Shown in pieces: positions 28,336 through 37,311 of a stretch of 64,000 nt of DNA. Each line of letters opens with the position of its first letter. The first letter of the stretch is position 1. The stretch lies in the NCBI RefSeq assembly GCF_022842145.1, contig NZ_JALHQD010000001.1:901701-965700 (forward strand). Reading direction: 5' to 3'. A program made the position numbers and the translations under genes. Below the pieces are notes generated by a model. It was not told where the DNA came from and did no database searches. It was given only the letters and a program-made list of their open reading frames with translations. Origin of the DNA: Tabrizicola sp. (GTDB lineage Bacteria; Pseudomonadota; Alphaproteobacteria; Rhodobacterales; Rhodobacteraceae).

Positions 28336-29402
28336 TCGCCATACGCGTTCTTGTCGTGCTTCTCGACAATCGAGGCAAACCGGCGCGCGAACCGCTCATC
28401 CGCCTTCGCCTTCTGCTCAAGGATCGCCCTTGCGAACACCATGTGCCCCTCATGCGCTTCCAGCATGTCGGCCATCTTGTCGTTGGTCGCCGCCCCGATC
28501 GCCGCCATCGCGGTCTGGGCTTCCTGGTCGGTCTTCACCCCGATCTCGTTGATCCGGTGCGCCACGTCCTGCTGCTGGGCCGTCTTCAACGAAGACGTCA
28601 AAGCATCGTACAGCACCACCCGCTGCTTGGTGTCCGTCTGCAGCTTGTTGATCAGCACCAGCTGCGTCGCCGCCTGGTTCTGCAGGGAGTCGACCCAGGT
28701 CTTGCCCTTCTCGATATAGCGCTCCAGCGTCTGCGACTTCGCCAGCTTCACTTGCTCGTCCTGAACCAGCGCGTTGTACTGCGCGTTCAGGTTGGCAAGT
28801 TCCGTCTCCAGCTTGGTCCGCGCGGCGGCGTCCTGCTCGACGCTGATCCGGTTCTCCAGCTCGATGATCCTCGGGTCCAGTGAGGCGACTTCCTTTCGCA
28901 CCGCCTCCAGGGCACCCACGGTTTCTTCCCGTTCGGTCAGGGTCGAGGCGAGGTTCCCCTCCACCCGCGTCTTCTGCACGTTCAGAAGGTCAAGCTGGCC
29001 CTGCAGCAGCTTCACGATCACATCGGATTTCGCGATGAGGTCCTGCAGCTTGTCGTCGATGGTGGCCGCACGCATCCGTTCCTGACGCATCGATTCCGCC
29101 TTGGCGGACGAGAAGATGCCGATGAAGGTCTCCATCCCCGTCTTTGACCGCATCTCGGCAAACTCGGCCGAGAAGCCGGCGGTCACGTCGTCCAGCCCCA
29201 TGATCAGCTCGGCGATATTGGCGTTCATCAGGTCGGTGTGCTTGCTGACGTCCTCCAGCGTGGCGTTTTCCACGTCCAGCTGGACGCCCTGGTCAAGCTT
29301 GGTGCGCGCGGCTTCTATCCGGCTGGTGATGGCGGAAATCTTCGCCTGCGCCTGCGCGACCTGAGCCTGGCTTTCCTTGATCTGCGTTTCGAAATCGGCC
29401 AT
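28332..29402 (-). CDS. Long coiled-coil protein, first gene of AAA+ operon
   Basis: 356 aa MADFETQIKESQAQVAQAQAKISAITSRIEAARTK..., heptad-rich throughout; GGAGG SD just upstream of ATG. Confidence 0.8.
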   Translation of the reverse strand: MADFETQIKESQAQVAQAQAKISAITSRIEAARTKLDQGVQLDVENATLEDVSKHTDLMNANIAELIMGLDDVTAGFSAEFAEMRSKTGMETFIGIFSSAKAESMRQERMRAATIDDKLQDLIAKSDVIVKLLQGQLDLLNVQKTRVEGNLASTLTEREETVGALEAVRKEVASLDPRIIELENRISVEQDAAARTKLETELANLNAQYNALVQDEQVKLAKSQTLERYIEKGKTWVDSLQNQAATQLVLINKLQTDTKQRVVLYDALTSSLKTAQQQDVAHRINEIGVKTDQEAQTAMAAIGAATNDKMADMLEAHEGHMVFARAILEQKAKADERFARRFASIVEKHDKNAYGE

Positions 29403-29427
29403 CCGACCCTCCGTTGAACTTCGTTTG

Positions 29428-29460
29428 CATCACATAGTGATGTAACAGAGAATTACATCA
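29428..29460. promoter_or_regulatory. Overlapping palindromes upstream of AAA+ operon
   Basis: CATCAC-ATA-GTGATG (29428-29442) overlapping TGATGTAA-N7-TTACATCA (29438-29460), within 60 bp of the first start codon. Confidence 0.55.
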
Positions 29461-29556
29461 TTCCGGCGCCGGTTTTTCGGACTGCCAACGGCCTAAGTCT
29501 TGCAGCAACTTGCGGCCCCCGCCAAGTGCGGAATGGCGGTCCCGGCCCGACTGGCA

Positions 29557-29595
29557 GGATGCCTCCGGCGGGGATATTTGTACCAGTATGAAAGG
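29557..29595 (+). repeat. Intergenic repeat, copy 3
   Basis: GGATGCCTCCGGCGGGGATATTTGTACCAGTATGAAAGG. Confidence 0.8.
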
Positions 29596-29596
29596 C

Positions 29597-30436
29597 CTAG
29601 ACCGGAATGTTGTCGATCAGGCGCACGCCATCGACCCAGGCGGCGGCGAGCATCCGGCGCGGGCGGCGGGGGTCGTCCGAGGGCATCAGCGTTTCGGCGT
29701 CGCGCAGCTCGATGTATTCCACCCGCTCGAACCCTGCCTCCCGCATGGTCTCGGCCGCCTCGCGGATCGCCATGCGGTCGGCGTGACCGACGCGGATGTC
29801 CTGCGCGGCGCGGGTGATGGCGGCGTAAAGGACCGGGGCCTTGGCGCGGCCTTCGGGGGTCAGGCGGACGTTGCGCGAGGACATGGCCAGACCGTCAGCC
29901 TCACGGATCGTTTCGCAGCCGACGACCTGAACGGGCAGGTTCAGGTCGCGCACGAGGCGGAGGACGACCTGCAGCTGCTGCCAGTCCTTCTGTCCGAAGT
30001 AGCCGTTGTCGGCGAGCGTCATGCCGAACAGCTTGGTCACCACCGTCGCCACGCCGTCGAAATGGCCGGGGCGCATGTAGCCTTCCAGCGGCTGGGCCAC
30101 GCCCTGCATCGTGACGTTGGTGATGAAGCCGTCGGGGTAGACCTCTTCGACCGGGGGGGCGAAGATCGCGTCGACCGGGACCGTGGCCAGGAGGGCGGCG
30201 TCGGCCTCTTCGCTGCGGGGGTATTTCTTCAGGTCGTCGGGGTTGTTGAACTGCTTGGGGTTCACGAAGATCGTGGTGATGACCCGGTCGCATTCGGCCC
30301 GCGCCCGCTGCGCCAAGGAGAGATGCCCGTCATGCAGCGCGCCCATCGTCGGGACCACGCCCACGGTTTCGCCCTGCGCCTTCCAGCCGCGCGCCAAAGC
30401 CCGCAGGTCGGATACCGTCCGGATGATCGGGGTCAT
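29597..30436 (-). CDS. panC: Pantoate--beta-alanine ligase
   Basis: [56 protein letters not shown]. Confidence 0.96.
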   Translation of the reverse strand: MTPIIRTVSDLRALARGWKAQGETVGVVPTMGALHDGHLSLAQRARAECDRVITTIFVNPKQFNNPDDLKKYPRSEEADAALLATVPVDAIFAPPVEEVYPDGFITNVTMQGVAQPLEGYMRPGHFDGVATVVTKLFGMTLADNGYFGQKDWQQLQVVLRLVRDLNLPVQVVGCETIREADGLAMSSRNVRLTPEGRAKAPVLYAAITRAAQDIRVGHADRMAIREAAETMREAGFERVEYIELRDAETLMPSDDPRRPRRMLAAAWVDGVRLIDNIPV

Positions 30437-31269
30437 GTCTTGTCTTTCGCGGGCAGGACGTCGGGGAAGGAATGTTCGGCTGCCGGGAAGCTGCGCGACC
30501 TGACCTCGGCGGCATAGGCGGCGATGGCCGCGTCGGCGGTTTTGCCTAGCTCGGCATAACGCTTGACGAATTTGGGGCGGAAGTCGGTGAAAAGCCCCAG
30601 CATGTCATCGACCACCAGCACCTGCCCGTCGCAATCCACGCCCGCGCCGATCCCGATGGTCGGGATTGCCAGCGCCTTGGTGATGCGCCCGGCCAGACCC
30701 TCGGGCACCTTCTCCAGCACCACGGAAAAGGCCCCTGCGGCCTCGACCGCCTTGGCGTCGGCCATCACCTTGTCGGCCTCATCCGCGCGGCCCACGACCT
30801 TGTAGCCGCCCAGCGTGTTCACCGACTGCGGGGTCAGGCCGATATGCGCCATCACCGGGACGCCGCGCTGGGTCAGGAAGGCGATGGTTTCGGCCATGTG
30901 CTGCCCGCCCTCCAATTTGACCGCCGGGGCGCCGGTTTCGGCCATCAGGCGGCTGGCGTTGCGGAAAGCCTGCTGCGGGCTTTCCTCGTAGGACCCGAAG
31001 GGCATGTCGATCACCGGCATCGACTTCTGACAGCCGCGGACCACGGCGCGGCCGTGGAGGATCATCATCTCCATCGTCACGCCCAGGGTGGAGGGCATCC
31101 CGTGGATCACCATGCCCACCGAGTCACCCACCAGAGCGATGTCGCAATGCGCGTCGACCAGCCGGGCCACGGGGGTGGAATAGGCCGTCAGCACCACCAG
31201 CGGCGCACTGCCCTTGCGGGCGCGGATATCGGGGGGAAGCACGGGCCGGACGGGGGAAGTGGCGCTCAT
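30433..31269 (-). CDS. panB: 3-methyl-2-oxobutanoate hydroxymethyltransferase
   Basis: [75 protein letters not shown]. Confidence 0.96.
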   Translation of the reverse strand: MSATSPVRPVLPPDIRARKGSAPLVVLTAYSTPVARLVDAHCDIALVGDSVGMVIHGMPSTLGVTMEMMILHGRAVVRGCQKSMPVIDMPFGSYEESPQQAFRNASRLMAETGAPAVKLEGGQHMAETIAFLTQRGVPVMAHIGLTPQSVNTLGGYKVVGRADEADKVMADAKAVEAAGAFSVVLEKVPEGLAGRITKALAIPTIGIGAGVDCDGQVLVVDDMLGLFTDFRPKFVKRYAELGKTADAAIAAYAAEVRSRSFPAAEHSFPDVLPAKDKT

Positions 31270-31439
31270 CTTCGGGCCTCGCAGCGTGGGGCGCTTTCGC
31301 AATCTGCCTTGCATATGGGCACAACCCCACCCTCTCCGCAACATAATTGCGCCGCAGCGCAGCACCGCCGACCGCAGCGTCACGGGGTTGACCCGACCGG
31401 CGGCTAAGTCCTGAATGCGGCCGTCAAAGGGAGAGCACC

Positions 31440-31781
31440 ATGACCCTCATCCAGCGCGTCAGCCGCGACGGGACGGCACCAGAGATCGGCGGCCCTGATC
31501 CGGAGCGGCTGATTTCCGGCAACCCGGTCCACAGCACCTGGAACCTTGAGGAGCGCGACGGGCTTTACTGCGGACTCTGGCAGTCCACTCCGGGCAAGTG
31601 GCGGGTGAAGTACAGCGAGTGGGAGTACTTCCGCATCCTGTCGGGCTATTCGCTGCTGACGAGCGCAGACGGCACTGTCACCCAGTTGCACCCGGGCGAC
31701 AGCATGATCATCCGCCCGGGTTTCGAGGGCACCTGGGAGGTCGTGCAGACCACCCTGAAGGATTATGTCATCCGGCTGTAG
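31440..31781 (+). CDS. Cupin domain-containing protein
   Basis: 113 aa; [61 protein letters not shown]. Confidence 0.82.
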   Translation: MTLIQRVSRDGTAPEIGGPDPERLISGNPVHSTWNLEERDGLYCGLWQSTPGKWRVKYSEWEYFRILSGYSLLTSADGTVTQLHPGDSMIIRPGFEGTWEVVQTTLKDYVIRL

Positions 31782-32664
31782 AACTGTCCGAGGTCCCGAC
31801 CGTCACGACGGCGGCGGGTGCCTCCGGGCGCGGGCATTCCTCGGCCGCGATGCCGCGACGTTCGCAGGCAGCAAGGCGCTTCCTTTCAGCCTTTTCCGCG
31901 GCGGCCTTGTCTCGCGCGTCCTTCTTGGCAAGGGCGGCGGCTTCCTTTTCCTTGCGGGCGATGTTCTCGGGCGTCTCGGGGACCAGACGGCCATAGGCGT
32001 CGATCATCTGCGGGCCTTCCAGCGCCAGACTTTCCATCTCGTCCCGCACTTTGACCCGGGTGCCATTCGGCACCTTGTTGTACAGGTCGATGGCGTCCTG
32101 GTTGAACAGGCGGATGCAGCCCGCGCTGGTCGCATGGCCGATCGAGGCCGCGTCCGCCGTGCCGTGGATGCGGAACATCGTGTCCCGGTTGCCGCGATAA
32201 AGGTACAGCGCCCGGGCACCCAGGGGGTTCGTCAGCCCGCCCGGCAGACCACCGGCATAGGCCGCGTAAAGGTCGGGCCGGGTGCGGATCATGTTCGCCG
32301 TAGGCGTCCACGACGGCCACTCCGCCTTCCTCCCGATGACACCCGTGCCACGGAACGACATCCCCTCACGCCCGACGGCGATGGGATAGCGCGTCGCGGT
32401 CCCGCCTTCGTTCACCAGGTAGAGCTTGCGCGCGAAGGTATCGACGACCACCGTGCCCGGAGCCTCGGGGCCGGTATAGGCCACTTCCACCCGCCGGTTG
32501 CCATCGTACAGGTACTGCGCCGGCACCGGTTCGATGAAGAACTCACCGTCCTGGATGCCCTCGTAGCCAGGCACGACATCGGGTTGCTTCTGGGTGGTCC
32601 CTGCGCAGGCGGCAAGCATGGGCAGGGCGAGGATCGCGAGGATCCGTGCGAAAGACTGGGTCAA
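31768..32664 (-). CDS. L,D-transpeptidase (YkuD), lipoprotein-like signal
   Basis: LPMLAACAG lipobox; FRIHGTADAASIGHATSAGCIRLFNQDAIDLY catalytic motif. Confidence 0.9.
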   Translation of the reverse strand: MTQSFARILAILALPMLAACAGTTQKQPDVVPGYEGIQDGEFFIEPVPAQYLYDGNRRVEVAYTGPEAPGTVVVDTFARKLYLVNEGGTATRYPIAVGREGMSFRGTGVIGRKAEWPSWTPTANMIRTRPDLYAAYAGGLPGGLTNPLGARALYLYRGNRDTMFRIHGTADAASIGHATSAGCIRLFNQDAIDLYNKVPNGTRVKVRDEMESLALEGPQMIDAYGRLVPETPENIARKEKEAAALAKKDARDKAAAEKAERKRLAACERRGIAAEECPRPEAPAAVVTVGTSDSSTAG

Positions 32665-32825
32665 TTTGGCAGACTCATCTAAGGGCAGCTATGGTCACCT
32701 TGCGCCACGTCAACCCGCATCCGTCAAGGAAAAAGCGCAAGTTTTTCCGAATCTTCGCTGGCAAGGCTGGAACGGAAACGGCGTTGCGCCGATTCCGTTC
32801 CCTGTCCTAATCGAACCTTCCGCTT

Positions 32826-34040
32826 TTAGCCGACGACGTTGAAGGCCGGCCCGTAGGGGTAGTGCGTGATGTCCTCGGGCTCGTCCTCGGTCACGACGAA
32901 GATGTCGTGCTCGCGGTAGCCACCGGCACCCGGCATCCCTTCCGGAATCGTCAGCATCGGCTCCATGCTGATGACCATCCCCGGCTCCAGCACCGTGTCG
33001 ATGTCCTCGCGCAGTTCCAGCGCCGCCTCGCGGCCATAGTAGTGCGACAGGATGCCGAACGAGTGGCCATAACCGAAGGTCCGGTATTGCAGCATCTGCC
33101 GCTCGGCCAGGAACTCGTTGATCTTCATGGTGATCTCGGCACACGAGGCGCCGGGCTTCAGAAGCTTCATCCCGAATTCATGGCTGTCGATGTTGGTCTG
33201 CCAGACCCGCATCGAGGCATCGTCCACCTCGCCCACGAACAGCGTCCGCTCCAGCGCGGTGTAGTAGCCGCTGATCATCGGGAAGCAGTTCAGCGACAGG
33301 ATATCGCCATGCTGCAGCTTGCGGTTCGTGACCGGGTTGTGCGCGCCGTCGGTGTTGATCCCGGACTGGAACCAGACCCAGGTATCCCGGTATTCGGCAT
33401 CGGGGAAACGCTTGGCAATCTCCCGCTCCATCGCATCCCGACCCGCAATCGAAATCTCCAGCTCCGTCGCCCCCACCGCAATCGCCTCGCGGATGGCATA
33501 GCCGCCCACGTCGGCCACGTTCGACCCATGCTTGATCAGTGCGATCTCGGCCGCGGATTTCGTCATCCGCTGGTGCATCGTCGCCGGCGCGATATCCATC
33601 CCGCGCTTCGGCTTCAGGAAGGTGTTGAACTTCTCGGCCCGCTCCATCGTCAGATGGTCGGCCTCGCAACCCACCGCCTTGCCGACGCCCGTGACCGAGG
33701 CCACCGCCCGCCACATGTTGTCACGCGCCCAGTCGGTGTAGGTGATGTTGTCCCCGATCGACCGGCGCCAGGGCTGGCCCGCATCGATGCCCGCGCTGAT
33801 CGTCACGCATTCGGTCTTGGTGACGACACAGGCGTAGGGCCGCCCGAACGAGCAGTACAGGAAGCCCGAATAGTAGGCGACGTTGTGCATCGAGGTCAGG
33901 ACGACGGCGTCCAACTCGTGCATTTCCATGATGTCGCGCAGGCCCGCCAAGCGGTCATGGTATTCCTGATCGGCGAAGGGCAGCGTGTCTTTCTTCCCGC
34001 CATTGTGGAAGCGGTACATCTCGGGACGGTTCAACGACAT
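32826..34040 (-). CDS. Creatinase (creatine amidinohydrolase), M24-fold
   Basis: FLYCSFGRPYA, WFQSGINTDGAHNPVT, ISGYYTALERTLF, FGYGHSFGILSHYYGREAALELREDIDTVLEPGMVISMEPM, GYREHDI match recalled Pseudomonas creatinase. Confidence 0.88.
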   Translation of the reverse strand: MSLNRPEMYRFHNGGKKDTLPFADQEYHDRLAGLRDIMEMHELDAVVLTSMHNVAYYSGFLYCSFGRPYACVVTKTECVTISAGIDAGQPWRRSIGDNITYTDWARDNMWRAVASVTGVGKAVGCEADHLTMERAEKFNTFLKPKRGMDIAPATMHQRMTKSAAEIALIKHGSNVADVGGYAIREAIAVGATELEISIAGRDAMEREIAKRFPDAEYRDTWVWFQSGINTDGAHNPVTNRKLQHGDILSLNCFPMISGYYTALERTLFVGEVDDASMRVWQTNIDSHEFGMKLLKPGASCAEITMKINEFLAERQMLQYRTFGYGHSFGILSHYYGREAALELREDIDTVLEPGMVISMEPMLTIPEGMPGAGGYREHDIFVVTEDEPEDITHYPYGPAFNVVG

Positions 34041-34267
34041 TTCCAGACCTCATTTCCAAGGGTCCGGACATATGTCCAAGGGACCCCGAAAGGTCCCGGC
34101 GTACAGGACGGAAGCGGGATCATCCCCACAAGCGTCGGGGTCAAAGAACCCCTGCGGCGACGCCATCGCCACGGCTCGCTTCCTAAATGCGCCTTCGCAA
34201 CAAATCGCGCAAGTGTCTTTCCGACCCTTGCTTGGCCGGTTTGCGACCCCATCTAAAGCCGGTGAAC

Positions 34268-34651
34268 ATGGCAATGGAGATGATGATGCGCTGTCCGGTC
34301 GACAATGAAACCCTGGTGATGTCAGATCGCGGCGGCGTCGAGATCGACTATTGCCCGAAATGCCGCGGCGTCTGGCTGGACCGGGGCGAGCTGGACAAGA
34401 TCATCGAGCGTTCGCTTGGTGGTCCGGCGGCTGCGCCTGCACCCACGCCGCAGCAGGCCATCCAGCAGCACGCGCCTGCACCCGTGCACGCGCCCGCGCC
34501 TGCGCCAGTGTACCAGCCCGAACCGCGCGCTCCGCAAGGTTACCGCGACGACGACCGCCGCGGTCACCGGGACTATGACGATGACGACCACAAGTACGGC
34601 TACAAGAAGAAGCGCAAGGAAAGCTTCCTGAAGGATATCTTCGACTTCTAG
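34268..34651 (+). CDS. zf-TFIIB-like zinc-ribbon protein with Pro/Ala repeat linker
   Basis: MRCPVDNETLVMSDRGGVEIDYCPKCRGVWLDRGELDKIIE; APAPVHAPAPAPV repeat. Confidence 0.88.
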   Translation: MAMEMMMRCPVDNETLVMSDRGGVEIDYCPKCRGVWLDRGELDKIIERSLGGPAAAPAPTPQQAIQQHAPAPVHAPAPAPVYQPEPRAPQGYRDDDRRGHRDYDDDDHKYGYKKKRKESFLKDIFDF

Positions 34652-34775
34652 GCCGGACTTTTTCGAACGCCCCTCGTCGACTTCGTCGCTCGTCGCTGTC
34701 CCCTCGCGAAGAGAAGACGAAGTTGGGCGAGGAGCAATTGCTTGCGCCCGCGCCGGACTGCGCTAGCCTGATCCG

Positions 34776-35780
34776 ATGCGTCCCGGCCCCCGCAACCTCA
34801 TCACCGATGTCACCGGCCTGCGGGTCGGCAACGCGGACGACGCCGCCCTCCGCTCCGGCACCACCGTGCTGACCGCCGACCAGCCCTTCGTGGCCGCCGT
34901 GCATCTCATGGGCGGCTCTCCCGGCACGCGTGAGACTGACCTTCTGGCCCCGGACCGCATGGTGCAGGAGGTGGACGCGATTTTCCTGTCGGGTGGCTCT
35001 GCCTTCGGTCTGGACGCAGGCCAGGGCATCATGCAGGGCCTGCGCGATGCCGGGCGTGGCTTTGCCGTCGGGCCGGTCCGCGTGCCCATCGTGCCGGGGG
35101 CCATCGTCTTCGACCTCCTGAACGGCGGCGACAAGGACTGGGCTCACAGCCCCTATCCCGCGCTTGGTCGCCACGCCTTCGACGCCGCCACCGACGACTT
35201 TGCCCTTGGCACCGCCGGGGCCGGATATGGCGCGATGACCGGCACCCTGAAGGGCGGCCTTGGCTCGGCCTCCTGTGTCCTGCCCTCCGGCCTGACAGTC
35301 GGGGCGCTTGTCGTGGTTAACGCGCTGGGTCAGGGGAACGTGGGCGAGACGCCGCACTTCTGGGCCGCACCTTGGGAGGAAGGCACCGAATTCGGCGGTC
35401 TTGGTCCTGCGCCGTTTCTGCCGCAGGACGCGCCCCTGCCGCGCAAGCGGTTGGGCGAGGCCACGACTATCGCCATCGTCGCCACGGATGCGACCCTGAC
35501 CAAGGCGCAAGCGCATCGCATGGCCGTGGCAGCGCACGACGGAATGGCGCGGGCGCTGGTCCCCTCGCACACGCCGCTGGACGGTGACCTGGTGTTCAGC
35601 GTCGCAACGGGCGGCAAGCCGTTGCAAGACCCCCTGACCGACAGCTTCCAGCTTGGCCATGCCGCCGCCACCTGCCTGGCCCGCGCCATCGCCCGGGCGG
35701 TCTATCTGGCGCGGTCCGAACCCCTGGACCTGCAACCGACATGGCACTCACGCTTTGGGGAGAGGGGCGCTGCCCGCTGA
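34776..35780 (+). CDS. P1 family (DmpA/NylC-like) peptidase
   Basis: NLITDVTGLRVGNADDAALRSGTTV; GGSAFGLDAGQGIMQGL; GTAGAGYGAMTGTLKGGLGSAS; VVVNALGQ. Confidence 0.9.
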   Translation: MRPGPRNLITDVTGLRVGNADDAALRSGTTVLTADQPFVAAVHLMGGSPGTRETDLLAPDRMVQEVDAIFLSGGSAFGLDAGQGIMQGLRDAGRGFAVGPVRVPIVPGAIVFDLLNGGDKDWAHSPYPALGRHAFDAATDDFALGTAGAGYGAMTGTLKGGLGSASCVLPSGLTVGALVVVNALGQGNVGETPHFWAAPWEEGTEFGGLGPAPFLPQDAPLPRKRLGEATTIAIVATDATLTKAQAHRMAVAAHDGMARALVPSHTPLDGDLVFSVATGGKPLQDPLTDSFQLGHAAATCLARAIARAVYLARSEPLDLQPTWHSRFGERGAAR

Positions 35781-35815
35781 GCCAGGCGTCCCGTCTCTCC
35801 GCCCGGGAGAAATGC

Positions 35816-35887
35816 TTAACAAAGGCTGAACGCCCGCAGCCAAGCCCCTGATTTCATTGATCTCGAAAGCCGCCCACGCGTGGGCGC
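35816..35887. repeat. Dispersed intergenic repeat, copy related to 62111-62183
   Basis: TTAACAAAGGCTGAACGCCCGCAGCCAAGCCCCTGATTTCATTGATCTCGAAAGCCGCCCACGCGTGGGCG. Confidence 0.75.
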
Positions 35888-36336
35888 TACCACCGCTTCA
35901 GCGCATCCTCGTCGGCATCCTTCGCCGCGACCCAGGCCTCTCCACCGGCCCCCAGTTCCTTCTTCCAGAACGGAGCCCGCGACTTCAGGTAGTCCATCAG
36001 ATACTCGGCCGCCGCGAACGCATCCCCCCGGTGCGGCGCGGCCGTCGCCACCATCATGATCGCCTCGCCCGGCCCCAGCTTGCCGAACCGATGGATCACC
36101 AGCGCGTCGGCCAGCGACCAGCGCCCGACGGCTTCCTCTGCGATGGCGGAAATCGCCTTCTCGGTCATGCCGGGGTAATGCTCGATCTCCATCGCCGAAA
36201 GCGTGCCACCCTCGTCCCGCACCAGCCCGGTGAAGCTGACCACCGCCCCCGCCCCGCGAACGCCGGACGTGAAAGCGGAAACCTCGGCTCCGACATCGAA
36301 GGGCTGGGACTGGACCGCGACCCGCATCTCAGCCAC
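35887..36336 (-). CDS. moaE: Molybdopterin synthase catalytic subunit
   Basis: GAVVSFTGLVRDEG, LEIEHYPGMTEK-like, HRFGKLGPGEAIMMVATAAPHRGDAFAAAEYLMDYLKSRAPFWKKE. Confidence 0.94.
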   Translation of the reverse strand: MAEMRVAVQSQPFDVGAEVSAFTSGVRGAGAVVSFTGLVRDEGGTLSAMEIEHYPGMTEKAISAIAEEAVGRWSLADALVIHRFGKLGPGEAIMMVATAAPHRGDAFAAAEYLMDYLKSRAPFWKKELGAGGEAWVAAKDADEDALKRW

Positions 36337-36577
36337 CGGTCATGGGCGGGAAGAAGGCGACCTCCCGGACCCCGGCCAAGGGGGCATCGAAGGACGACAG
36401 TTCCTGGTCCAGCGCGACCCGCAGCGAGGCAAGGTCCGCGAAAGCCGCCGCATAGCGTTCTTCCCGGGCACGCAATTCCTCGACCAGTTCGGCCACCGTG
36501 GCGGCCCCGGTCTCCAGCCGCTCCCGCGGCAGCCCGATCCGTTCCCGGACCCAGGCGAAGTACAAGACGTCGATCAC
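36329..36577 (-). CDS. moaD: Molybdopterin synthase sulfur carrier subunit
   Basis: VIDVLYFAWVRERIG...REVAFFPPMTGG (C-terminal GG); GTG start overlapping pgsA stop. Confidence 0.9.
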   Translation of the reverse strand: MIDVLYFAWVRERIGLPRERLETGAATVAELVEELRAREERYAAAFADLASLRVALDQELSSFDAPLAGVREVAFFPPMTGG

Positions 36578-37239
36578 TTGTCTTCCCGCAAGAAAGGTAA
36601 CGACTTCGAGAAATACTCCCACCCCGTGACGACGGTCAGCAGGGCTGCAATCCACAACAGCCAGATGCCCGCAAGGTTCGCATAGGAGGCGCAGTCGCGG
36701 GTGCCGCAGGTGCGGATCGCCTCGGCCGTGCCTGCGGCGACGGCAGCCATGTGCTGCTCAGGGGTCATCCCTTCCAGCGCGAGGACGTTCTGGTAGTCGA
36801 GCCCCGTGCCAAGAAACAGCACGGCAATCGCAGTCATCTGCGCCGTGGTCTTCCATTTGGCCAGTTTGGTGACCTTCAGAAGCCCGCTTTTGTGACCGAG
36901 ATATTCCCGCAGACCGCCGACGAAGACCTCGCGGAAGAGGATCAGCGTGGCGGGCAGGATCAGCCAGGGGTTCATCCCGTTATAGCCGGTGAGGATCATG
37001 ATCGCGATCACCACCATCGCCTTGTCGGCGATCGGGTCCATCATCGCGCCGAACTTCGATTCCTGCTTCCAGAGCCGAGCGAGGTAGCCATCAAACCAGT
37101 CGGTCAGCGCAGCGGTGACGAACAGCGCCAGGGCGAACCAGTCTGCCCACGGGCGCTGGAAATACAGGAACATGACAGCCACACCGGGCGCGGCGAACAG
37201 CCGAAGGACGGTAAGCGTGTTTGGGATCGTCCACTTCAT
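36574..37239 (-). CDS. pgsA: CDP-diacylglycerol--glycerol-3-phosphate 3-phosphatidyltransferase
   Basis: MKWTIPNTLTVLRLFAAPGV; DWFDGYLARLWKQESKFGAMMDPIADK CDP-alcohol phosphotransferase motif. Confidence 0.94.
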   Translation of the reverse strand: MKWTIPNTLTVLRLFAAPGVAVMFLYFQRPWADWFALALFVTAALTDWFDGYLARLWKQESKFGAMMDPIADKAMVVIAIMILTGYNGMNPWLILPATLILFREVFVGGLREYLGHKSGLLKVTKLAKWKTTAQMTAIAVLFLGTGLDYQNVLALEGMTPEQHMAAVAAGTAEAIRTCGTRDCASYANLAGIWLLWIAALLTVVTGWEYFSKSLPFLREDK

Positions 37240-37311
37240 GCGAAATTGGTAGACCAAGGGTCCATCAGGGGGAAGGGGATAGTTTTACCCCCTCCGTCCT
37301 GCCCTGGCGCG

